Part shown: one piece after another, positions 8,211-15,644 of the stretch | How positions within the stretch are numbered: the first letter of the stretch is position 1 | How the letters are laid out: every line of letters begins with the position of its first letter | DNA from: Clostridia bacterium | GTDB taxonomy: Bacteria; Bacillota; Clostridia; Oscillospirales; Acutalibacteraceae | Direction: 5' to 3' | Assembly: GCA_017423825.1 (NCBI GenBank) | Contig: JAFPCP010000011.1 | Span: forward strand, 1 to 49,972 | Length of the DNA: 49,972 nt | The notes under the pieces: model-generated | Told to the model about the DNA's origin: nothing | The model's database searches: none | Seen by the model: only the letters and a program-made list of their open reading frames with translations | Position numbers and translations under genes: made by a program

Positions 8211-10601
8211 ATGAAACAGAGTTGTAAAGTAGCCTTATTATTGGCGCTGGTTTTGTGTATGCTGTTTACGGTGATCCCCGTTTCGGCTGCCAAATACGAC
8301 TGGGCAGACGGCGTCTTGCCGGAAAATTGGGAAGAAGAAAACCTGAACACCGTCGAAGAAATCGACGATGTGCGTGCGACAGAGATTCTGCAACCGGTCA
8401 ACCCGAACGCAAGCAAAGAAGCGCGCAATTTGTACGCATACTTATGCACCTTGACGGATTCGCCGTATTTTGTAACGGGTGCGTTCGAGTATTATCCCGG
8501 CTCATCCAACCAATTCGAATCTATGACGACAGAAAACGGCGGCGTGGCCCCGGCTATGTATCAAACCTTTATTCGTGACGGCAAGATAAATGATCCGGTG
8601 TTTGCCTTGGATGCCGCAGGAAATGAAACGGCGGAACTGCTGAATGGCGATGAGCTTTATGAGTTTTACGATCCGTACAATTTAACAGATAAAGAGAAAA
8701 CGTTTCAGTCCTTTATCAACTACTACAACGCAGGACACATTATATTGGTGCAAGCGGGTGTATCGATCAGCGTAGCGAACACCGTGTTGCTGCGAAATAA
8801 GCCGGCGCAATACCCCACGACCTTCAACGCGATTGTGGAGTATGACCAAACCAACCCGGACCGCGATATGCAAACATATGCGTGTTATGTAGCGGGGCGC
8901 AACCATCTCATTAAACATCTAAAAGAATTAGAGAACATGGGCCTGAAAGCCTATATGTTGCGCACTTATGTGGAAAGTAACCAGTATTCTAACTATGGTG
9001 CGGATGACGTTGGTTTTGGCGCTTTTACGCGTGTATTCCAACAGGACGTGCAGGCGTATATTGACGGCGGATTGACCGGTTTCTTGCAGACCTATACCCC
9101 CGGCAATACGTTTGAACCGCTGATTCACATGAATCCCGGCAACTCCTATCTGGATATTTACGGCATGACGAACTACTCCGACTCCGTCAGAGTGCTTGGT
9201 TCGTATGAGCCGAACCGTTTTGCCAGCTATAAGTGGTACTGCAACACGGGTAAACCGATGGGCTTTACCGAGTGGTCGGGTCGTGCCGGTTCTTGGGAGA
9301 CGGCAAACTCTCGTCCGCGTGGCGACTTCCTGCGTGCCATACAAGACACCCTTTCGTATTGGCCGAACGTATCGTTTATCTGCAACTGGGCGGGACGTCC
9401 GCACTGGGCGATTGACGATAACGGTCATTACGGCGGTAACGATAACACGCGCCTATATTATGCGGTTGAGCATATGCTGACCGTGGATGAAATCGTCGAT
9501 TATCGCACCACGGAAATAGCCGTTCCCGGTGTTGTGCAGCTGTTCACCACAGCGGATGGCAGCGGCAAACACATCGCCATGGAAGAGAAAGAATACAAAG
9601 CGGCGGATTTGAAGACGTTGGGCATTGACTTGACCAAGATTCGTTCCTTGCGCACCAACACCCGCTACGGTATCACCTTCTACACCAATGACGATTGCAC
9701 CGGTGATTCGTATGGATATGGTTCTTCTCGCAAGAACATTTCGGCTGATATAGCGGCCAACTTCAAATCTTGCAAGGTTGTCCGTATGGATAACCTGGCG
9801 CTCAACAATTCCGAGATTTATTGCAGCGTGAAAGATGGCAACGCTTGGAAACTGAACGATGGCCAGGTTTCCTCTTGGTCTGCGGACATCGTGGAAGATG
9901 AGAATGTGGCAGAAGACGGCACCGCGTGGTTCTACATTGATTTGGGCACCGCCCATGAAGTCAGCTTCTACAGATTGTATTTGTCCAGTTATGCGGAAGC
10001 GCCGGAAGTTTACAACCTGCACTCGTTTGAACTGCAAGCTAGCGATGACGCCGAGAATTGGACGACTGTCAACCAGGTGAAAAACAACGACCTGGGTAAA
10101 ATCGAGCGGTATTTCACCCCCACCACGGCGCGGTATTTCCGCATCTTGGTGACGGTGCCGAACAGTTCTACGATCGACCCGAACTTCGTGACCGTGCTGG
10201 ATTGGGAACTTCTTGGCATAGAGCCCGGATTGCTGTACACAGGGGCTACAGGCACAGGTGATGCAGAGGAAGAAGAATTCTGGGATGACGACCTGTATGA
10301 CGACCTGTATGACGAGGGCGATATTTTGGATGAAGAAGACCCCGAAACCGATGGGTCGGAAACCGAGAAAAAACCCAACAAACGTCGCAAAAAGACGGTT
10401 GTGAGCATACAGGATTGGACCTGGATCATTGTGGCTATTGTAGCCGCAGTGGTTGTCATTGCCGGTGGCATTGTGCTGTTCATTCTCCTTCGTCGCAAGA
10501 AGAAAAAACAGCTTGCGGCCGCCGCAGCTGCCGCTGCCGAAACGGCCGCCATTCCGGAAACACCGGAAGCTCCGGAAGCTCCGGAAACGCCGGAGGCATA
10601 A
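8211..10601 (+). CDS. Membrane-anchored GH26-like glycoside hydrolase with crystallin-like and F5/8C-like modules
   Basis: This 796-residue protein has a signal peptide ending near VSAAKYD. A (beta/alpha)8 hydrolase-like domain (about 50-435) contains LRTYVES with Glu255 and GFTEWSG with Glu354; the ~100-residue spacing and the R-x-Y-x-E / TE-x-S contexts fit the acid/base and nucleophile of GH26 or a related clan GH-A family. Residues 441-527 (VVQLFTTADGSGKH, ITFYTNDDCTG) resemble a beta/gamma-crystallin module, and 528-675 resembles an F5/8C lectin domain. An Asp/Glu-rich segment, a transmembrane helix (about 735-760), a basic stop-transfer run and an Ala tail with PEA/PET repeats follow. 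AAAGGGGG precedes the ATG. Substrate (mannan, mixed glucan or other) cannot be told from sequence. Confidence 0.7.
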   Translation: MKQSCKVALLLALVLCMLFTVIPVSAAKYDWADGVLPENWEEENLNTVEEIDDVRATEILQPVNPNASKEARNLYAYLCTLTDSPYFVTGAFEYYPGSSNQFESMTTENGGVAPAMYQTFIRDGKINDPVFALDAAGNETAELLNGDELYEFYDPYNLTDKEKTFQSFINYYNAGHIILVQAGVSISVANTVLLRNKPAQYPTTFNAIVEYDQTNPDRDMQTYACYVAGRNHLIKHLKELENMGLKAYMLRTYVESNQYSNYGADDVGFGAFTRVFQQDVQAYIDGGLTGFLQTYTPGNTFEPLIHMNPGNSYLDIYGMTNYSDSVRVLGSYEPNRFASYKWYCNTGKPMGFTEWSGRAGSWETANSRPRGDFLRAIQDTLSYWPNVSFICNWAGRPHWAIDDNGHYGGNDNTRLYYAVEHMLTVDEIVDYRTTEIAVPGVVQLFTTADGSGKHIAMEEKEYKAADLKTLGIDLTKIRSLRTNTRYGITFYTNDDCTGDSYGYGSSRKNISADIAANFKSCKVVRMDNLALNNSEIYCSVKDGNAWKLNDGQVSSWSADIVEDENVAEDGTAWFYIDLGTAHEVSFYRLYLSSYAEAPEVYNLHSFELQASDDAENWTTVNQVKNNDLGKIERYFTPTTARYFRILVTVPNSSTIDPNFVTVLDWELLGIEPGLLYTGATGTGDAEEEEFWDDDLYDDLYDEGDILDEEDPETDGSETEKKPNKRRKKTVVSIQDWTWIIVAIVAAVVVIAGGIVLFILLRRKKKKQLAAAAAAAAETAAIPETPEAPEAPETPEA

Positions 10602-10625
10602 GGAGCATTAAAACACGGTTGAAGT

Positions 10626-10688
10626 AACGGCTTTGGCGAGGAGCGCGGGATGAATGCGCTCCTCGCACAAAGCGTTTGTTAGCCGTCA
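10626..10688 (+). terminator. Long GC-rich hairpin after the hydrolase gene
   Basis: An 11-base perfect stem (GCGAGGAGCGC / GCGCTCCTCGC) is nested inside an outer ACGGCT / AGCCGT pairing. There is no T-tract, so it may stabilise or terminate the upstream transcript rather than act as a classic terminator. Confidence 0.4.
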
Positions 10689-10716
10689 AGCGTTTCACGT
10701 TGAGCAGAAATGGGCA

Positions 10717-10745
10717 TTGACTATTTTTCTCAAATATGATACACT
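10717..10745 (+). promoter_or_regulatory. Promoter of first solute-binding lipoprotein gene
   Basis: TTGACT, 17-base spacer, TACACT. The leader of about 90 bases contains a hairpin at 10765-10792 (GCAGAG / CTCTGC with flanking GTAG / CTAC). Confidence 0.6.
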
Positions 10746-10839
10746 TTGTTTTGAAAAAGAGGGTGTAGGAGCAGAGCCGTTGCTCTGCCTACCAAATCTT
10801 TCAAAAATATGGTTACACAGCAAAATAGGAGGGAAAATC

Positions 10840-12438
10840 GTGAAAAACAGTAGCAAAATTTTGTGTTGTTTGTTGGCGATTATGTTTTGCTTCTCGATGA
10901 TGGCCTGCTCTCGTCAGGTTGTCTCTGAGAGTTGGATTTCCGAAGAGGGCGAGTCTATATCCAACCAGCAAAACGGGGATGCGAACACCGATAATGATGC
11001 TAACAAGGATGCAGACGCTGGTGATGCTGGCAATAAAGACAGCAACGCCAACAAGGTTGACAAAAATAAGGGCACAACAACCAAGGCGCCGAGTGCGAGC
11101 AAAAAGAAAAACCCGCAAGCCAACATCGTTTATCGTAACATTGTTGTGAAAAAATCCTCTACCAAATTAGAGGACACCGTCAAGACGACCTTCAAAGGCA
11201 AGACCTATAAGGCCATCAACTGGTCGAATGTTGTGACCGGTGCTTACAAGAATGAATTGGATGCTTTTGCGGCCAAATACGGTTGCACGATCAAATTGGA
11301 CGGTATCGCGTTTGAGAGAGTGCGTGAAACCTTAGCTAAGTCTCTGTCTGCCGGCGATGCCTATGATCTGGTGCGTATGCACGGTTCTTGGTATCCGCGC
11401 GCCATTGTGGCCAACCTGTTGGCTCCCCTGGATGGCTCCTTCACCACGGCGGATTTGGTGACCAGTTCGAATCAAACCGGTATCGATTTGGAAAAATCCA
11501 AATGGTTCGGTTGGGGCGATAAGTTGTATGCGGTGACCACCTACAACGATACCCCTCTCAACGTGTTTATTTACAACAAAAAGATTTTGAAGGGTGCCGA
11601 TGACCCCTGGACGCTGTACAATAAAGGCCAGTGGACTTGGGCAAAACTGAAAGAGTTGGCTGTTAAGTACACCGACGGTACGCGCTATTGGTCCGACCAA
11701 TCTTGCGCAGGTTATAACGACGTAGACTACATTAAAGAGACCGATTTGGGCAATGGCCAAATCAAATTGGAAGTAAACTTGGCGGGCAACCAAAACTTAA
11801 TCAATCAGCAAAAATTTAACGCGGCTATGGGCAACAGAGGCACCGGCACTGGTTTGTATGCCAAGGTTGGCAAACAGGTCATTTGGAAGAACCCTTCCTC
11901 TGCGGACTATAATAACACCGACGAGTGGGCGGCTGGTAACTTCGTGGCCTATGTCGACGAGTCCAACGAGTTGCAGAACGTCTATAAATTGGCTAAGTCT
12001 AAGGTTGCTACCGCATTGGATAGAAACCCGGATAACGTGGGTGTGGCAATGCCTCCGTTAGGTCCTGATAACAAGAGCGGCGCTGTAGGATCCGGTTGGT
12101 TGACCGGCTTCTCTGCCGGCCGTGGCTCGGATGCGACCGCTCCCAAATTGGTTGCTGCTTTCTGTAAATTCCACTCTACCTATGACGCCACCTCTTCTTT
12201 GAGCGGTGTTGAGTTGGAAGCCTACAAATGGGAAAAAAAGATGATGGCCCCCCTGCAGAAGTTCTATAAGAACATTTATTGGGGTGAACTCTCCTATGGC
12301 ACGGCGGACGGCAACATGGTCGACTTGTCGTATGAATGGAATGCTCAAATCAACAAAGGTGCGGACATCATTTCCACTTTGAAATCTGTACAGAGCAAGG
12401 CGGAATATTATCTGAAAAACTCTTTGAGCTATCAATAA
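10840..12438 (+). CDS. Extracellular solute-binding lipoprotein, family 1 type
   Basis: This 532-residue lipoprotein probably binds a sugar or oligosaccharide for an ABC importer. The GTG at 10840 is chosen because AGGAGGG lies 7 bases upstream and it gives a clean lipoprotein signal (FSMMAC, lipid on that Cys). A low-complexity Asn/Asp/Lys linker of about 60 residues follows. The mature domain has family 1 features: AFAAKYGCTIKLDG, YDLVRMHGSWYPRAIVANLLAPLD and the hinge-region motif YNKGQWTWAKLKELA. No permease or ATPase gene is adjacent, so its transporter must be encoded elsewhere. It is a clear paralogue of the next gene. It has its own promoter and a strong terminator. Confidence 0.85.
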   Translation: MKNSSKILCCLLAIMFCFSMMACSRQVVSESWISEEGESISNQQNGDANTDNDANKDADAGDAGNKDSNANKVDKNKGTTTKAPSASKKKNPQANIVYRNIVVKKSSTKLEDTVKTTFKGKTYKAINWSNVVTGAYKNELDAFAAKYGCTIKLDGIAFERVRETLAKSLSAGDAYDLVRMHGSWYPRAIVANLLAPLDGSFTTADLVTSSNQTGIDLEKSKWFGWGDKLYAVTTYNDTPLNVFIYNKKILKGADDPWTLYNKGQWTWAKLKELAVKYTDGTRYWSDQSCAGYNDVDYIKETDLGNGQIKLEVNLAGNQNLINQQKFNAAMGNRGTGTGLYAKVGKQVIWKNPSSADYNNTDEWAAGNFVAYVDESNELQNVYKLAKSKVATALDRNPDNVGVAMPPLGPDNKSGAVGSGWLTGFSAGRGSDATAPKLVAAFCKFHSTYDATSSLSGVELEAYKWEKKMMAPLQKFYKNIYWGELSYGTADGNMVDLSYEWNAQINKGADIISTLKSVQSKAEYYLKNSLSYQ

Positions 12439-12451
12439 TTCCTGATTATCA

Positions 12452-12491
12452 AAAGGCTTCTTGCCCATTTGGGCAAGAAGCCTTTTTGTTC
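12452..12491 (+). terminator. Intrinsic terminator after first binding protein
   Basis: A perfect 15-base stem (AAAGGCTTCTTGCCC / GGGCAAGAAGCCTTT), four-base loop, then TTTTTG. Confidence 0.92.
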
Positions 12492-12556
12492 TTTGCAGAC
12501 GAAATATAGCTCCGCGTTTTGCGACGGAATCACACGACGCAAAGACGAAAAAGCAG

Positions 12557-12585
12557 TTGACTGTTACTAGTGTGTATGGTACAAT
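12557..12585 (+). promoter_or_regulatory. Promoter of second solute-binding lipoprotein gene
   Basis: TTGACT, 17-base spacer, TACAAT; transcription starts about 70 bases before the start codon cluster at 12661. Confidence 0.75.
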
Positions 12586-12660
12586 TGTTGCAGAAACGTG
12601 CGCGTTTTTGCGTATGTATGTTTTGGAAGAAGACACCGTGTAATGCAAGTAGAGGTACAA

Positions 12661-12684
12661 ATGAAAATGAAAATGAAAATGAAA
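12661..12684 (+). repeat. Hexamer microsatellite (ATGAAA) x4 at the start codon
   Basis: Four exact head-to-tail ATGAAA copies give four in-frame start codons (MKMKMKMK) at the N-terminus of the lipoprotein signal peptide. Gain or loss of a unit keeps the frame but changes signal-peptide length and start-site spacing. Confidence 0.9.
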
Positions 12685-14301
12685 TACCTATGTTATATCT
12701 TAGTGGTTGTGTGTTGTTTTTCGATGATGTCCTGTTCCCGACAGGTGGTTTCTGAAAGTTGGATTTCCATAGAAGGGGAGACCGTATCCAACCAACAACC
12801 CGGGGATGCAAACGTTGATAACGAAACGGAAAACGGGCAAGATGTATCCAATGTCGGTGATAGTAGCGGAAATGTAGCAGGGACATCCGGAGGGGATACT
12901 TCCTCTAATTCCGGCAACACCAAAAAAACCACGACTTCCACCAAAAAAAGCAATAAACAATCCAACATATTATACCGTAACATAACCATAAAAAAATCCT
13001 CCACCAAATTAGAGGATGCCTACAAAAACACCTTTAAGGGTAAAACCTATACGTGTATCTATTGGAATAAGACGGTGGATAGTGGTTTCAAAAACCGCAT
13101 CAATAGTTTTGCACAGTCGTATGGTTGCACGATTAAAATTGACGGAAGCGGTTTTGAGCAAGTGCGTTCAAACATGGCCAAGGCGTTGTCCGCCGGCAAG
13201 GCGTATGATATGGTACGCATGCACGGCTCTTGGCATCCGCGCGCGGTTGTGGCTAATCTGCTGGTGCCGCTGGAAGATGCTTTTACTACGGCTGATGTTG
13301 TGACCGACACCGGCACCGCCGGCATTGATTTGAAAAAATCCAAATATTTTGCTTGGGGAAATCATTTGTATGCGTTGACCACGTTTAGCGACGTTAGCGT
13401 ATCCGCCCTTTATTACAACAAAAAGATTCTGAAGGGCGATGACGACCTGCTGACCTTGTATAAAAAGGGACAATGGACTTGGGCTAAGGTAAAAGAATTG
13501 GCTTTGAAATACAGTGATGGTCCGCATCGGCTGGCGGTCAAAGGGTTTATGGACAACAGTAACGCTTTGAACGATGCCCAGTTGATTAAGGAAACAGACT
13601 TGGGCAATGGGCAAATCAAATTAGAAGCCAATTTTGCCGGCAATGAAGCGCTTATTCACGCTCTGCAATTTGGGTATGCGTTGCGCAACAAGGATACCGG
13701 TGTGAAAACGGGGTTGTATGCCAAAATCGGTAAAGATTGTTTCTGGTCCAATGCCGAGGGCGAGAGTTTGAGCAACAAAGACGCCTTCCTGGCCGGTAAA
13801 ATTCTCGTATATTCGGATGAAGTTGGCAGTTTCTCCACCTTATACCGCGCAGCAATGGGCAGCAATGCGACCGGTTTGGACAGAAATCCGGACAATCTCG
13901 GTCTGGTGCCGTCTCCGTTAGGCCCGGACAACAAAAGCGGCAAATATGCGGCTGGTTGGGTATACGGATGGGGCGCTGGTCGCGGATGCGACACGACGGC
14001 CCCCAAGATGGTTGCGGCTTTCTGCAAATATTATTCGACCTACAAAGCGGAGACCGGAACCCCGAGTGCTACGGACTTGAAGGTGAATGCGGCAACCCAA
14101 AAGGCCAAAGAGCCCTTCGATAAACTATACCGCAACTTGAATTTTTACAACTTATCTTTTGGCACGGAAAACGGCAGTATGGTAGACATGACCTATACAT
14201 GGAACAAAAACATTTCTGCCGGAGGAGACATTACCGCCATGCTCAAAACGTTGCAGCCGCAAGCGGAAAATCACTTGAAAACATCGCTTGCTTATCAATA
14301 A
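12661..14301 (+). CDS. Extracellular solute-binding lipoprotein, paralogue of 10840-12438
   Basis: A 546-residue lipoprotein with the same layout as its upstream neighbour: lipobox FSMMSC, the shared stretch SRQVVSESWIS-EGE, a Ser/Thr/Gly-rich linker of about 70 residues, then a family 1 binding domain (YDMVRMHGSWHPRAVVANLL, YKKGQWTWAKVKELALKY, ALDRNPDNLG-type segment TGLDRNPDNLGLVPSPLGPDN). I start at 12661, the first of four ATGs in an ATGAAA tandem array, with AGAGG 5 bases upstream; longer upstream frames lack a ribosome site. The two genes are tandem duplicates that have diverged mainly in the linker and in surface loops. No transporter subunits are linked. The ligand is unknown. Confidence 0.85.
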   Translation: MKMKMKMKYLCYILVVVCCFSMMSCSRQVVSESWISIEGETVSNQQPGDANVDNETENGQDVSNVGDSSGNVAGTSGGDTSSNSGNTKKTTTSTKKSNKQSNILYRNITIKKSSTKLEDAYKNTFKGKTYTCIYWNKTVDSGFKNRINSFAQSYGCTIKIDGSGFEQVRSNMAKALSAGKAYDMVRMHGSWHPRAVVANLLVPLEDAFTTADVVTDTGTAGIDLKKSKYFAWGNHLYALTTFSDVSVSALYYNKKILKGDDDLLTLYKKGQWTWAKVKELALKYSDGPHRLAVKGFMDNSNALNDAQLIKETDLGNGQIKLEANFAGNEALIHALQFGYALRNKDTGVKTGLYAKIGKDCFWSNAEGESLSNKDAFLAGKILVYSDEVGSFSTLYRAAMGSNATGLDRNPDNLGLVPSPLGPDNKSGKYAAGWVYGWGAGRGCDTTAPKMVAAFCKYYSTYKAETGTPSATDLKVNAATQKAKEPFDKLYRNLNFYNLSFGTENGSMVDMTYTWNKNISAGGDITAMLKTLQPQAENHLKTSLAYQ

Positions 14302-14320
14302 GTATCTTGCCTTGTTTCAG

Positions 14321-14357
14321 AACAGCCCTTGCCCCGGTCGGGTAGGGGCTGTTTATG
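14321..14357 (+). terminator. Intrinsic terminator after second binding protein
   Basis: Hairpin AACAGCCC ... GGGCTGTT with inner GCCCC/GGGTAGGGG pairing, followed by TTTATGTTTT. Confidence 0.75.
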
Positions 14358-14384
14358 TTTTGTGCAGAAAAGCGGGCGCGTGCA

Positions 14385-14413
14385 TTGCAATTTGGCGAAA
14401 AGTGTGCTATGGT
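14385..14413 (+). promoter_or_regulatory. Promoter of ruvX
   Basis: TTGCAA, 17-base spacer, TATGGT, about 45 bases before the chosen ATG. Confidence 0.6.
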
Positions 14414-14458
14414 GTAAGAGATATGGATAAACCGACGAGCGGGAAGGGAATGAGACGG

Positions 14459-14887
14459 ATGAAGATTATGGCGGTGGATTTAGGGCTGGCACGCACCGGT
14501 CTGGCCATTAGTGACTCGCACGAGATGCTGGCATCCCCTTTGTGCACGCTCGCTGAGCGTGACCTTTCCCGCCTGGGCGAGAAAATTGCCGAGATAGCGG
14601 CTACGCAAGGCGCGCAGATGCTAGTCGTGGGACAACCGCGCAACATGGACGGCAGTCGTGGAGAAAGTGCCCTGCGCGCGGAAGCGTTTGCGGACGCGCT
14701 GGGGAAACGTACGGGTTTGCCGGTCACGTTATGGGATGAACGGATGACGACACAGATAGCCATCGGTTATCTCAATGAAACGGATGTGCGCGGCAAAAAA
14801 CGCAAACAAGTGGTGGATACGGTGGCGGCCACGATTATTTTACAGAATTTTATGGATAGCCGCCGTTTACAAGGCGAAACGCAATAA
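14459..14887 (+). CDS. ruvX: RuvX/YqgF, putative Holliday junction resolvase / pre-16S rRNA nuclease
   Basis: RuvX/YqgF proteins are RNase H-fold nucleases implicated in 16S rRNA 5' maturation and in junction resolution. At 142 residues it fits the family length (about 140). Visible motifs: AVDLGLARTGLAISD with the first acidic residue, GQPRNMDGSRG, LWDERMTT and the C-terminal DTVAATIILQNFMD with the last acidic residue. The ATG at 14459 follows GGGAAGGGA by 9 bases; upstream ATGs in frame would add non-homologous residues. It stands alone between its promoter and a bidirectional terminator. Confidence 0.93.
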   Translation: MKIMAVDLGLARTGLAISDSHEMLASPLCTLAERDLSRLGEKIAEIAATQGAQMLVVGQPRNMDGSRGESALRAEAFADALGKRTGLPVTLWDERMTTQIAIGYLNETDVRGKKRKQVVDTVAATIILQNFMDSRRLQGETQ

Positions 14888-14890
14888 AAC

Positions 14891-14931
14891 AAACAGCGGG
14901 CAACGCATATAGCGTTGCCCGCTGTTTTTTA
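14891..14931. terminator. Bidirectional terminator between ruvX and the phosphoesterase gene
   Basis: A 14-15 base stem (ACAGCGGGCAACGC / GCGTTGCCCGCTGT) flanked by T-runs in both directions; serves converging genes on both strands. Confidence 0.92.
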
Positions 14932-15489
14932 TTCATCCAAGGGTGCGGTTTGCCAGACTTCTCCGTCGAGTGTTTTCCAGAAAAAGGTACCGTCTTTAAG
15001 CAGCAGATAACCGTGGGGCGAATTTTCTTTTGGTATGGACACCGAGCCGGGATTGAGCAGCCACCACCCGCCTGGTTGATGCAGGCAGGCGGGGACATGT
15101 GTGTGGCCGTGGAGCAAGATGTCCCTGGGAGCTAATGGCGGGGGATTATCGGCGTTATAGAGATGCCCGTGTGTAGCGAACAAGCGGTGTTTACCGTAGG
15201 CAAGAAGGGCATAGTCGGCCATGATAGGGAAAGCGAGCACCATTTGGTCCACCTCGGCGTCGCAGTTGCCTCGCACGCAGATGATGTCCTGCGCTAGCGG
15301 ATTAAGCAAATGAATGACTTTTTTCGGTTCATATCCACGAGGCAGGTCGTTGCGCGGCCCGTGATATAGAATATCCCCCAATAGAACAAGGCGGTCCGCC
15401 TCTTCTCGATGGTAGGCTTGTAATAATCGTTCGGTATAATATGCTGAACCATGCAGGTCAGATGCGATGAAATACGTGGGCATAGACAT
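14929..15489 (-). CDS. YfcE/MJ0936-type metallophosphoesterase
   Basis: A 186-residue cytoplasmic phosphodiesterase of the calcineurin-like superfamily. The metal-binding motifs are in order: SDLHGS (Asp11, His13), GDILYHG, GNCDAEVD, ATHGH and LHGHTHVP. The length and the absence of extra domains match YfcE, a Mn-dependent phosphodiesterase with no settled physiological substrate. I use the ATG at 15489 since AAGGAGG lies 7 bases upstream; an earlier in-frame start would add 13 residues that overlap the ribosome site. It has its own promoter and shares a terminator with ruvX. Confidence 0.9.
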   Translation of the reverse strand: MSMPTYFIASDLHGSAYYTERLLQAYHREEADRLVLLGDILYHGPRNDLPRGYEPKKVIHLLNPLAQDIICVRGNCDAEVDQMVLAFPIMADYALLAYGKHRLFATHGHLYNADNPPPLAPRDILLHGHTHVPACLHQPGGWWLLNPGSVSIPKENSPHGYLLLKDGTFFWKTLDGEVWQTAPLDE

Positions 15490-15516
15490 ACATGCACCTC
15501 CTTTTTCTTGCTTTTC

Positions 15517-15545
15517 AGTGTACCACATCGCGCAGAGGGATGCAA
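15517..15545 (-). promoter_or_regulatory. Promoter of the phosphoesterase gene
   Basis: Minus strand TTGCAT, 17-base spacer, TACACT. It lies back to back with the promoter of the SNF2 gene at 15571-15599. Confidence 0.65.
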
Positions 15546-15570
15546 GGTTTTTCCATATACCAAAATTCGC

Positions 15571-15599
15571 TTGTCAAAAATCAAAAACAGCGGTATACT
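15571..15599 (+). promoter_or_regulatory. Promoter of the SNF2 helicase gene
   Basis: TTGTCA, 17-base spacer, TATACT, about 45 bases before the chosen ATG. Confidence 0.75.
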
Positions 15600-15644
15600 A
15601 ATAAGATGCCCTATTTTGTGATTGATAAAAGGAAGGATAGCGTT

